Positions 16,213-24,062 of a DNA stretch of 29,136 nt are shown piece after piece. The DNA is taken from assembly GCA_040880405.1 (NCBI GenBank), contig JBBDIM010000095.1:1-29136 (forward strand). Reading direction: 5' to 3'. The stretch is from JBBDIM01 sp040880405 (GTDB lineage: Bacteria > Planctomycetota > Planctomycetia > Pirellulales > Pirellulaceae). The position numbers and the translations under genes are program-made. Numbering within the stretch: the first letter of the stretch is position 1; each line of letters starts with the position of its first letter. The notes beneath the pieces are model-generated. The model saw only the letters and a program-made list of their open reading frames with translations. It searched no databases and was not told the DNA's origin.

Positions 16213-17415
16213 ATGGAGTGCTCAAAACCTAAATTCGCGGCCAGCTTATCCCTGGCATCCGCCACCGAAGACGCGGTCGCCGAGGTCTTGCGTGAGGCCC
16301 TGGAAGGTCTGTCCGCGCCGGTCGACCTGGCGATGGTGTTTGTCTCGCCGCACCATAAGGCCCATCTGGAAACGATTGCGCGGCAGCTTTGCGAGAAGCT
16401 GGGAACTCGCAACCTGTTTGGCTGCACCGGCGAGGCGATTGTCGGCAATGGCCGCGAAGCGGAAGATACCCCGGCGATCAGCCTGTGGGTCGCCCACCTG
16501 CCGGAGACGACCATCTTGCCGATGCACCTGGAGTTCCAGCGAACTCCGGATGGGGGCACGATCGTCGGTTGGTCCGAGCAGCTCCCGCCCGCGTGGGAGG
16601 CGGACTCGGCGGCACTTGTGCTGGGGGAACCGTTTTCCTTCCCCGCCGATTTATTACTGGAGCGGATCAACGAGGATCACCCCGGCGTGCCGGTGATTGG
16701 TGGCATGGCCAGTGGCGGCTACCAACCAGGCGAAAATCTGTTGATCTTCGGTGATCAAGTCTTGGAAAGTGGCGGCATCCTGATTTATCTGCAAGGCGCG
16801 GTTCAGGTTCGCTGGTTGGTCTCGCAAGGCTGTCGACCGATCGGCGAGCCGATGGTAATCACCAAAGCGGAACGCAACATCATCTATGAGCTGGGAGGCA
16901 TGCCCGCCTTGGTTCGTCTGGAAAAGCTGTTCCGCGAGCTGCCGGTGGCGGATCAACAACTGGTCAACAACGGCTTGCATGTTGGCCGAGTGGTCGACGA
17001 GTACCAGGAATCGCGGGCCCAGGGAGATTTTCTGGTTCGAAACGTCGTCGGGATCGAAAAAGATGCGGGCGCGTTAATGATTGGCGATTATGTCCGCACC
17101 GGGCAGACGGTCCAGTTCCATATCCGCGACGAAGTCTCCGCCGATGCCGAGCTACGGCAACTCTCAGCCGCGGCCGGTCGCCAAGCAGGCAAGGCCGACA
17201 CCGCGCTCCTGTTTACCTGCAACGGCCGCGGCACGCGATTGTTCTCCGGCCCCCACCACGACGCCGCTTGCCTCAGTAGCGCGCTAGGAGACCTGCCGAT
17301 GGCCGGTTTCTTCGCGATGGGAGAAATGGGCCCCATCGGAACCAAAAACTTCCTCCACGGTTTCACCGCCAGCGTGGCATTGTTGGGCCCTAAACCGGAT
17401 TCGGCCGAGGCGTAA
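16213..17415 (+). CDS. Stand-alone FIST-domain sensory protein
   Basis: The protein has 400 residues. The ATG at 16213 is chosen because GGAG lies 9 bases upstream. The in-frame ATG at 16189 has no site. Residues about 10-215 match FIST_N: DLAMVFVSPHHKAHLETI, then NLFGCTGEAIVGNGREAEDTPAISLWVAHL. Residues about 220-385 match FIST_C: VRWLVSQGCRPIGEPMVITK, later LLFTCNGRGTRLFSGPHHDA and GFFAMGEMGPIG. FIST domains are proposed to sense small ligands such as amino acids, usually joined to signalling domains. Here none is attached and no membrane segment is seen. It follows thiG by about 50 bases and may be co-transcribed. An F1 element begins 18 bases after its stop. Confidence 0.88.
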   Translation: MECSKPKFAASLSLASATEDAVAEVLREALEGLSAPVDLAMVFVSPHHKAHLETIARQLCEKLGTRNLFGCTGEAIVGNGREAEDTPAISLWVAHLPETTILPMHLEFQRTPDGGTIVGWSEQLPPAWEADSAALVLGEPFSFPADLLLERINEDHPGVPVIGGMASGGYQPGENLLIFGDQVLESGGILIYLQGAVQVRWLVSQGCRPIGEPMVITKAERNIIYELGGMPALVRLEKLFRELPVADQQLVNNGLHVGRVVDEYQESRAQGDFLVRNVVGIEKDAGALMIGDYVRTGQTVQFHIRDEVSADAELRQLSAAAGRQAGKADTALLFTCNGRGTRLFSGPHHDAACLSSALGDLPMAGFFAMGEMGPIGTKNFLHGFTASVALLGPKPDSAEA

Positions 17416-17432
17416 TCCGCAGCGAACCATCA

Positions 17433-17662
17433 GGGGATGAGTTCAATTACAAAGAGTCGGTGGCAAAAAACCGCCAGCCGCGGCCCCTGTAATTGACCTT
17501 ATCCCCGTTCGTTCGCGAGGCAGGCCAGCATGCGCTCCAGCTTGGTTGGCGAGAAAAAAATCCGCCGTTGAGAATGGTGCGTTTGGAGGGGGATAAGTTC
17601 AATTACGGGTGCCGCGGAACAGGGTTCTATGCCGCCGACTCTTTGTAATTGAACTCATCCCC
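17433..17662. repeat. F1 palindromic element, copy B (complete, 230 bp)
   Basis: This is the type copy. The outer arms of 28 bp (17433-17460 and 17635-17662) are perfect inverse copies. Each half is also a hairpin. On the left, GGGGATGAGTTCAATTAC pairs with GTAATTGACCTTATCCCC. On the right, GGGGATAAGTTCAATTAC pairs with GTAATTGAACTCATCCCC. CCGCGG lies inside each loop. The element starts 18 bases after the FIST stop codon. The 173 bases from 17663 to the next start hold nothing else that I can support. Confidence 0.92.
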
Positions 17663-17835
17663 GTTTGGGGGAGCCTAAAAACGGTGGACTCCAGCTCACT
17701 GCCATGGTTCCGAGTCGATGCGAAGCCAATAATGAGGTAGGATGGTGGTGACGGTTGGTCCAAGATATTTTGCACCGCCCGCTCCTTCCCTTGATTTCCT
17801 CACGAAACTTCCCCCTCGCTCAACGGATAAAAAAC

Positions 17836-19230
17836 ATGAAATTGCCACTGCTCGGGCTCGTTATTGCCAGTCTTCTGATCCTCGGGACTGGTTGCGAAGC
17901 CCCGCCACCGTCGGATACCGCGCCAGAGGAGAAAACCCCCGCGGCCCAAACGCCGGAAACTCAGACGCCGGAAGCTGCGGCACCAGAAGCTGCGGCTCCG
18001 GAAACTCAGACGCCGACAGCCCCCGCGGCGGAAGCTCCGCCCGCGAAAACCGCCGCCGACCTGGGTCCCGCGGAAGTGGATGAGGCGGTTTTGACCGAGG
18101 TGGAAAGCTTGCGCGAGTTCGAGAAGAACCCGGAGGATGTCGAGGCGTTTTTAACATTCGTCCGGGGCAACTTTAGTGAGATCATGGAGAAGGCCAATTC
18201 CGAGCCGGATCAGGCGAAGGCCCAGGTCGATGCCTTGGCCGATGTCATGACGCATTTCGAGAAAAGCGAAGGGCCCGCCGGGCAGGTGGCGGCCCAGGTG
18301 CTGCAGGCGGTCGACATGGTCCATACGCGGTTGGCCGTTGGCCAAATGAAGCTGGAGGACATTTCCGCCAAGATCGCCGAGAATCCCGAAGACACCGACG
18401 CCGTGATGAACTTGGGAGAGAAGCTGGAGCAAATGATTCAAGGCGAACTCGCCGATGATCTGGACGCCGCGGATGCGCTGCTGCGTGAACAGAGCGACAA
18501 GCTGGCGGAAAGCTACGAGAAGATCGAATCCAGGGCGGCCCAAGTCGCTTACTCGCGGACGGTTGAACGACTGCAACAGTTGGCTGGCCACATCAAACGC
18601 CAACAGGAATACCTGGCCTTGGTCGGCAAGGATATGACCTCGATCGTGGCGGAGACCTGGATCAATGGCGAAGAGGTCGACCCGACCGGCAAGGTAGTGT
18701 TGCTCGATTTCTGGGCCGTCTGGTGCGGACCCTGCATCATGACCTTCCCACACTTGGTCGAGATGCATAAAGAGTATCACGACCAGGGGCTGGAGATTGT
18801 CGGGATCACCACCTACTACAACTTCGCTTGGCCCGAGGACGCCACCGCCCCGGCTCAGCAAGATTTCGAGGTCCCCCCGGAAGACGAGCACAAAATGTTG
18901 ACCCGGTTCACCGAGCAGTTTGAACTGCGTCACCCCACCGCGGTGCTCGCTAGCGACAGCGAAATCCCCGAGTACTACGCCCAAACCGCGCTGCCGCACT
19001 TGGTCCTGATCGGACGCGACGGCAAAGTCCGCCTGGTAGAAGTGGGTGCCGGCGAGCAAGTCGCCACGAAGATCGAAGCGAAGATCAAGGAGCTTCTAGC
19101 CGAACCAACCCCCGAGCCCTCAGAGGAGCCCGAACCGGCCGAAGAATCAGCGGAGGACACCACCGAAGAGGCCCCGCCGGAGTCGGAAGAAACCTCGGAG
19201 GAGCCGGCGGAAGAATCTAACGTCGAGTAA
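17836..19230 (+). CDS. Lipoprotein with C-terminal TlpA-like thioredoxin domain
   Basis: The protein has 464 residues. The start at 17836 gives a lipoprotein signal ending LILGTGC, with Cys20 as the lipidated residue. A Pro/Ala/Glu/Thr-rich linker with near-repeats (TPETQTPEAAAPEAAAPETQ) spans about 25-75. A long helical, charged region follows (about 80-270) with coiled-coil character and no recognised family. The thioredoxin fold (about 275-420) has WAVWCGPC with Cys297 and Cys300, then IVGITTYYNF and a cis-Pro strand LPHLVLIGRDG, as in TlpA/ResA-type thiol reductases. The tail is a Glu/Pro/Ser-rich low-complexity stretch (about 425-464). The probable role is thiol-disulfide exchange at a membrane surface. 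The substrate is unknown. Confidence 0.88.
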   Translation: MKLPLLGLVIASLLILGTGCEAPPPSDTAPEEKTPAAQTPETQTPEAAAPEAAAPETQTPTAPAAEAPPAKTAADLGPAEVDEAVLTEVESLREFEKNPEDVEAFLTFVRGNFSEIMEKANSEPDQAKAQVDALADVMTHFEKSEGPAGQVAAQVLQAVDMVHTRLAVGQMKLEDISAKIAENPEDTDAVMNLGEKLEQMIQGELADDLDAADALLREQSDKLAESYEKIESRAAQVAYSRTVERLQQLAGHIKRQQEYLALVGKDMTSIVAETWINGEEVDPTGKVVLLDFWAVWCGPCIMTFPHLVEMHKEYHDQGLEIVGITTYYNFAWPEDATAPAQQDFEVPPEDEHKMLTRFTEQFELRHPTAVLASDSEIPEYYAQTALPHLVLIGRDGKVRLVEVGAGEQVATKIEAKIKELLAEPTPEPSEEPEPAEESAEDTTEEAPPESEETSEEPAEESNVE

Positions 19231-19245
19231 ATGGGTTCTAGGCCA

Positions 19246-19485
19246 ACTCATCCCCTGCGAGGTGACCTCCCAGGGGATGAGTCCCCTCGCTTTGCATTCC
19301 AGAAAATGAAAACCCGTGGGCGGAGCATCCAACACGGGACTTATCCCCCTCCCGCGTTACTGGCCAAGGCCGGATCGATTTTCAACCGCGCCCTCACTTC
19401 GGCGTGGCGAGGGGGATAAGTCCAATTATCGCCTGGCCCACGGTGCCGCATGCCTTGGCACTTCTCGATAATCGGACTCATCCCC
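19246..19485. repeat. F1 palindromic element, copy E (variant stems)
   Basis: The element proper is 19273-19485. The left hairpin pairs GGGGATGAGTCCC with GGGACTTATCCCC (ending 19348). The right hairpin pairs GGGGATAAGTCCAATTATCG (19412-19431) with CGATAATCGGACTCATCCCC (19466-19485). The box order matches copies B and D, but the stem sequence after AGT differs and still pairs. An extra box ACTCATCCCC (19246-19255) forms a hairpin with the first box. The element fills the gap between two convergent genes and could terminate both. Confidence 0.8.
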
Positions 19486-19494
19486 TGCGGGGTC

Positions 19495-20316
19495 CTACCC
19501 CGGTATCCAAAGCTGACCACTTGCGGCCCGGGGCTTGGTTTGTCCGAGACGCCGGGCCTTGATCCGTACGTAGGGTGCGACGTAGCGGCTGCGGTCTTCG
19601 AAGCTATTGGGCTCGGCGTCTGGTTTGGCGTGGACCGGTTCGACCAAATCCTCGATCACCATCCCCGCTCGGCAGATGCCGCCAACCAGTTGTTCCCACC
19701 GATGCAGAAACTCCAGCGTGCCCGCCTCTCGGTGACGGCTGCCGTGGACTTCCGGCAAGGGGCCTTCGCGGTAGTAGGGCTCGGTCAGCTCGTAGCCTTG
19801 GGCGGATCGCTTCACGTCCGCTTGGAGGCTGGTGGGGGATTTGTGCTGACTGATGTACAGGCCCCCCTCGGCCAAGACCCGCGCCACCTCGGCGAATACC
19901 GGCCGCACGTCCGGCACATAGCAGGTGCTGACCGGCTGGATCACGATGTCGAAATCGGCGGTCGCGAGCATCGAGAGATCCTCCATCGAGGTCTCGATCG
20001 TCTCTAAGTGCAAACCTCGACCGGCGGCAACCTGGCGATCGATCTCAAGCTGCTTGCCGCTGATATCGACCACCGTGACCAACCCGCCCGCCGCGGCGTA
20101 CAACGGGCCTTGTCGGCCACCACCGGCACCCAGGCAAAGTACCCGCTGCCCATGGATATCGCCACCCAGCCAACCCCAGCGGTCGACCGTCGCCAGCGGA
20201 TTCGCAAAATCGCTCTCTTTCGCGGGCCGCGTAAACCGGTCCCTCTCCCGCACCTTGCGGTCCCAGGCCTGTTGATTGTGCCGCTGGCTGGCGGAGTAGG
20301 ATGGATCGTCGCTCAC
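19495..20316 (-). CDS. SAM-dependent class I methyltransferase
   Basis: The protein has 273 residues. A GTG at 20316 (SDDPSYSASQRHNQQAWDR) is preferred over a TTG five codons upstream, because relatives I recall begin near SYSASQ. The Rossmann-type SAM site is VLCLGAGGGRQG (motif I), with VTVVDIS as the acidic strand that binds the SAM ribose, and DFDIVIQPVSTCYV as motif IV. The N-terminal HNQ-AWD segment is typical of a subgroup of uncharacterised bacterial methyltransferases. The C-terminal third (YYREGPLPEVHGSRHREAGT, then LEFLHRWEQLVGGI) probably forms a substrate lid. The substrate is unknown. The 3' end lies about 10 bases from F1 copy E. Confidence 0.88.
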   Translation of the reverse strand: MSDDPSYSASQRHNQQAWDRKVRERDRFTRPAKESDFANPLATVDRWGWLGGDIHGQRVLCLGAGGGRQGPLYAAAGGLVTVVDISGKQLEIDRQVAAGRGLHLETIETSMEDLSMLATADFDIVIQPVSTCYVPDVRPVFAEVARVLAEGGLYISQHKSPTSLQADVKRSAQGYELTEPYYREGPLPEVHGSRHREAGTLEFLHRWEQLVGGICRAGMVIEDLVEPVHAKPDAEPNSFEDRSRYVAPYVRIKARRLGQTKPRAASGQLWIPG

Positions 20317-20442
20317 GGTGGATGGTCTCAAGGGGCAGGGGATGGATCTAGTGGTACGTGTTTACGAGCAGCGTTTGGGGGCCTTTAGGAGCCACAGATA
20401 AATAAGTTCCCGATTTGCCCGAAGGCTGGGAGGGGAGGAAAC

Positions 20443-20696
20443 GGGGATGAGTACCATTAGAAAATCAGCGGCGGCCGCGAACCCACATCCGCGGCGCGGC
20501 TAATGGTACTTATCCCCCTTTCCGTGTGGGCCTGAGCGGAGAGGAAAATCCTTCGTGCGAGATGGCCATGGACAGCGTCTTTCCTGCCGCAGCTTGAAGG
20601 GCTGTTGATGACAAGCAAAAAGGGGAAAAGTTCAATTACAGGAGACCGCGGCATTGGGTTCATTTCCGCCGACGCTTTGTAATTGAACTCCTCCCC
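20443..20696. repeat. F1 palindromic element, copy C (compensated left stem)
   Basis: The left hairpin pairs GGGGATGAGTACCATTAG (20443-20460) with CTAATGGTACTTATCCCC (20500-20517). Compared with copies B and D it carries three changes in one arm and the three matching changes in the other. The right hairpin pairs GGGGAAAAGTTCAATTAC with GTAATTGAACTCCTCCCC (ending 20696) and is partly decayed in the box. The 254-bp length is close to that of copy D. Confidence 0.88.
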
Positions 20697-20704
20697 GTTT
20701 TGTC

Positions 20705-20907
20705 CCCCGGCGGCTTTGCCAGTGGAGGAATTCTCACGCCAAACGACCGGCGGGCTCGCGCCTTTCCGCTTTGATTTTGCATTTTTCAATCTCCATTACT
20801 CATTCTCCAATAATAGCGGAGCAGCGTAAGCTGCCCGGTTGAAGTGTGAGAGGATTGTGTCTCTTCCGGGAAGTCTGGACGCTGTCTCCCGTTCCATCAA
20901 ACCGTTC
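20705..20907. repeat. F2 element fragments, one with a substituted terminal hairpin
   Basis: Fragment one (about 20705-20780) carries GTGGAGGAATTCTCACGCC, then CCGGCGGGCTCGCGCC and CCGCTTTGATTTT. This is an inverse end module of the family. Fragment two (about 20807-20907) begins AATAATAGCGG, then has GCAGCGTAAGCTGC where other copies have AGGGCGCGAGCCCT. It continues into the core (GTGAGAGGATTGTGTCTCTT, CCGGGAAGTCTGGACGC, CGTTCCAT). It stops next to the stop codon of the zinc-ribbon gene. Confidence 0.7.
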
Positions 20908-20909
20908 CA

Positions 20910-21461
20910 CTACCACCGGTGTCGGCACTTGTGGCAAATCCGCTGGAAGCAGAGCCAGTCTTCGCCGCCGGCGTTTACGTGGTCGCACTCGGGGCAGGCT
21001 AGGCCATAGTATCGCCGGGCCAGCTCGGTCGAAAGCCCGAAGAGGATAATCAGGTGCAGTCCCAGCCCGATCAGCCCCAGAATGACCGGCAGCAGGCCCT
21101 CCAACCGAGTCCATGCCAACACCAAGAAGGCGAGCGTGGTGAGCACTCCGAAACTAAAGTACAGTCGAGCCGCCGCCCAGCCAACCCGCGACCGCAGAAA
21201 TAAACTGACCATCAACCCGCCGCTGACCACGGGCCTGATCATCAACCCACCGCTGACCACCGACATCCGCGGCAGCGACTCGTACCAACTTTCCTGCCGA
21301 TCCAACAGGTAACCGGTCTCGGCCACCTGGATTAAAACCAGCAAGGTCCCGGCCGCCAAGGCAACGGCCACCGTCGCGGGAATCGACGAGGTGGAGGGGG
21401 ACTCGCTCGACTTCTCCTCAGAGGGTGGCTCAAACGGGTTCTGTGAATCGACCGATGGCAT
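20910..21461 (-). CDS. Small membrane protein with C-terminal zinc ribbon
   Basis: The protein has 183 residues. The first ATG is at 21461. A TTG five codons upstream is less likely. The N-terminus is a Ser/Pro/Glu-rich cytoplasmic stretch (1-35). Hydrophobic segments follow at about 37-55, 75-92, 98-118 and 125-147. The C-terminal 30 residues hold CPECDHVNAGGEDWLCFQ and ICHKCRHRW, a zinc-ribbon-like cysteine arrangement. Near the middle, VVSGGLMIRP is followed at once by VVSGGLMVSL. This is a ten-residue tandem duplication, also visible in the DNA (21211-21230 and 21241-21260). No function is known to me. It lies downstream of the sigma-factor gene on the same strand, beyond that gene's terminator. 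Confidence 0.75.
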   Translation of the reverse strand: MPSVDSQNPFEPPSEEKSSESPSTSSIPATVAVALAAGTLLVLIQVAETGYLLDRQESWYESLPRMSVVSGGLMIRPVVSGGLMVSLFLRSRVGWAAARLYFSFGVLTTLAFLVLAWTRLEGLLPVILGLIGLGLHLIILFGLSTELARRYYGLACPECDHVNAGGEDWLCFQRICHKCRHRW

Positions 21462-21485
21462 TGGGGGGCTTCCCAACCTGGAAAT

Positions 21486-21520
21486 AAAAAAAAGGCCGAA
21501 CCATCACGGTTCGGCCTTTT
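21486..21520 (-). terminator. Rho-independent terminator of the sigma-factor gene
   Basis: A perfect 13-bp stem (AAAAGGCCGAACC at 21490-21502, GGTTCGGCCTTTT at 21508-21520) has a five-base loop. On the minus strand it is followed by a run of T (complement of A at 21486-21493). It lies about 47 bases past the stop codon of the sigma-factor gene. Confidence 0.9.
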
Positions 21521-21566
21521 GAAGATCATGTCACTCTCGCGTGTTCGACAAGAGCTTGCCGAAGGC

Positions 21567-23129
21567 TTAGTCCAAAAATCCAACCAGGTCTTGGCTGCGG
21601 CTGGGCTGCTGGAGCTTGCGAACCGCTTTGGCCTCGATCTGACGAATCCGCTCGCGCGTCACTTTGAAAATGTGTCCCACTTCCTCCAGGGTGTAGCTGT
21701 AGCCGTCACCCAGGCCGTAACGCAATTTGATGATCTCGCGTTCGCGGTAGCTGAGGGTCTTCAACACGCGACCGATCCGGCCTCGCAGCATCTCCTGGGC
21801 GGCACCGTTGGCGGGGCTCTCCGCTTCGCCATCGGGGAGCAAGTCGCCGAATTGGCTGTCTTCGCTGTTGCCGACCGGACGATCCAAGCTGATCGGGTAG
21901 CGGCTCATCGCCAACACCCGACGCGCCTCTTCGACGGTCGTGCCGGCTCGACGAGCGGTCTCTTCCAGGGTTGGCTCGCGCCCTTTTTCCTGAAGAAGCT
22001 GACGAGCGACGTTCCGCACGCGAGACATCGTCTCGACCATGTGGACCGGAATCCGGATGGTGCGGCTTTGGTCCGCGACGGCTCGGGTAATCGCCTGCCG
22101 AATCCACCAAGTGGCGTACGTGCAGAACTTGAACCCGCGGCGATACTCGAACTTATCGACCGCCCGCATCAGGCCGGCGTTCCCTTCCTGAATCAGGTCG
22201 AGGAAGCTGAGCCCGCGATTGCGGTACTTCTTGGCGATCGACACCACCAAGCGCAGGTTTCCTTCGGAAAGCTCTCGTTTGGCCTGTTGGTACTCGGAGT
22301 AAATCGCTTTGATTTCCGAGACGCGGTTGTTGAGACTGGTCGGGGTTTCCTGGGTCGCCATGAGGATGTTGCGACACTCGGAAATCCAAGCGGCTCGTTC
22401 TTCCGGGGCACCCTTGGCCTTGCGATGCTCGGCGATCCGTTCACGCAGTTCGTTCACCCGAGTGGTAAAGCCTTCGAGGGTGGCGATCTTCGATTCGACT
22501 CGTTGGGTCCGCAGACCCAGTTCTTCGATCAAGGTCACCAGCCGATGGCGGCGCTGTCCCAGTTTCCGCCAGGCGGAGGCCCGCTGGTCGGCCGACTTGC
22601 GTTTGTTCAGGGCGATGCAGTAATCGCGCCGATTCCGGCGGATCAGCCCCGCGGCGGTCTTGAGGTTGAACTCCAGCCGGCCGAGGATCTGTTCCTTCTC
22701 CAGGTGGTCGGTCACAGAGACCTGCACGGTCCGATCAAACGGAAGCTGGCCGCTCTGAACCCGCAGCAGGTCCTTGAAGGCCGCCTGAGCAACGAAATCA
22801 CATTCCAACAGACGACGCCGAAATTTGGCTCGAGTCTGTTCAATTTTACGAGCGAGGGAAATCTCCTGTTGACGCGTCAGAAGGGGAATCTCACCCATCT
22901 GGGTCAAATACATCCGGACAGGATCGTCCGACCAGGTTTCGTTCTCGTCTCCGAACTCATCGGAAATGTCATCGCTCGTGTCGTCCGCCGTGTCGCCCGG
23001 CTCGGTCAGCAGACGCGGGTCGTCGGATTCGTCGTCCAACACCTCCACGGCGCTTTCGTCAAAACCACGCGGCGGGCGGACCCGTGCATCATCATCTTCG
23101 AAATCGTCAATCAACGAATCGTACAACAT
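21567..23129 (-). CDS. rpoD: RNA polymerase primary-type sigma-70 factor
   Basis: The protein has 520 residues and directs RNA polymerase to housekeeping promoters. The ATG at 23129 has an excellent AAGGAG four bases upstream. The acidic, Asp-rich N-terminus (1-68) replaces a canonical region 1.1. Region 1.2 is about 68-100 (DDPVRMYLTQMGEIPLLT). A long non-conserved region, largely helical and Arg-rich, spans about 100-285. Region 2 (about 288-364) includes DLIQEGNAGLMRAVDKFEY and FCTYATWWIRQAITRA, the core-binding and -10 melting motifs. Region 3 is about 365-440. Region 4 (456-520) has YTLEEVGHIFKVTRERIRQI, the -35-binding helix-turn-helix. A perfect terminator closes the gene. Planctomycetes often carry several group 1/2 sigma factors, so 'primary' is likely but not proved. 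Confidence 0.92.
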   Translation of the reverse strand: MLYDSLIDDFEDDDARVRPPRGFDESAVEVLDDESDDPRLLTEPGDTADDTSDDISDEFGDENETWSDDPVRMYLTQMGEIPLLTRQQEISLARKIEQTRAKFRRRLLECDFVAQAAFKDLLRVQSGQLPFDRTVQVSVTDHLEKEQILGRLEFNLKTAAGLIRRNRRDYCIALNKRKSADQRASAWRKLGQRRHRLVTLIEELGLRTQRVESKIATLEGFTTRVNELRERIAEHRKAKGAPEERAAWISECRNILMATQETPTSLNNRVSEIKAIYSEYQQAKRELSEGNLRLVVSIAKKYRNRGLSFLDLIQEGNAGLMRAVDKFEYRRGFKFCTYATWWIRQAITRAVADQSRTIRIPVHMVETMSRVRNVARQLLQEKGREPTLEETARRAGTTVEEARRVLAMSRYPISLDRPVGNSEDSQFGDLLPDGEAESPANGAAQEMLRGRIGRVLKTLSYREREIIKLRYGLGDGYSYTLEEVGHIFKVTRERIRQIEAKAVRKLQQPSRSQDLVGFLD

Positions 23130-24062
23130 ATCACTCCTTCACTCGCCAAAAGTGAGGTTGCTCTTTTTGAAAAATCCCAACCTTTTTTGGACAACCGTCG
23201 ATTCCGGGAATCGGCCGCTTGTCACGCATGTTTGGAGACGGGGTTTCTGTTTTGGAAACATTTCTGTTTTGGAAACAGGGTTACGACCCGTCTCGGACGT
23301 CCGCCACGCTTGCGTCGTGGCCCTAACTTATTGCAGACTCGTGATGCGTCCGGCAGTCATGCCGGTCTACAGCCACGCAAGTCTACCACTCTGCTAGCAG
23401 CAGATCGCCCTCCGTGGGAATTTGGAAAGAGATTACACCTAGCGGATTTACACACCCTCACCAAACGATTGGCTCCATCGCTCTTATTTAACCCGACTCA
23501 ATTCCTTTGGGATCGGTTCACTTTGACCCTTTAATCAACTGGAAAGTCTGAATTGCCTGAACTTTACGACGATCCGGAATCCAATGCAATTCAGCGCGGC
23601 CTGAAACAAATATCCACCACTCTCGCAAAAACAAGGAGACTTCCATCTTCGGATCCGAGCGTACGATGGCGCCGCGGTTTATTTAGATGTCTCTGCGAAC
23701 TTCCTGCGGATCGTTTCCAGTAAAACGACGCCTACCCCCTGGCAATTCCAGCCTTCGATAGGAGCCGATAGGACTGGTACAATTCTAACTACCGGCGAAA
23801 CCAGGTCCAGACTTTCGTTAGCGAAAAATAAAGGTTCCGTGATGATTTTCCCTTCACCCCCCTGGTTGACTCGGCTTTTCTAGGGGAGGGAAGGGGGACC
23901 TCCTTACCTTAACCGATCTCAAGGGGCCCCCATCCCCCTTCAGGTCATGTCGCGAGACATCTAGAATCATAGTTCAAATTTTCCCTGCGGTTGCCTGCAT
24001 TCTACGAGCGACACGGATCGCTCAAGGTGACCGGACAGGACGCATAACAAGGTTTGCGATCA
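23130..24062. other. Long intergenic region upstream of the sigma-factor gene
   Basis: There are about 930 bases without a supportable gene on either strand. Notable contents include a tandem direct repeat of about 17 bp, containing TTCTGTTTTGGAAACA, at about 23245-23280, flanked by GAGACGGGG and ACCCGTCTC arms. Two REP-like hairpins follow: GCCACG-CTTG-CGTCGTGGC at about 23303 and CCGGCAGTCATGCCGG near 23350. The rest (23500-24060) is of lower coding character, with purine/pyrimidine-rich runs near 23860-23940. The sigma-factor promoter must lie here, but I could not fix its boxes. Confidence 0.5.

Noticed and set aside
21519..23534. 671-codon open frame on the plus strand opposite the sigma-factor gene
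   Set aside because: It is an antisense shadow of a well-conserved sigma-70 gene. Its translation shows no domain, and it runs through the terminator hairpin and the sigma-factor ribosome site.
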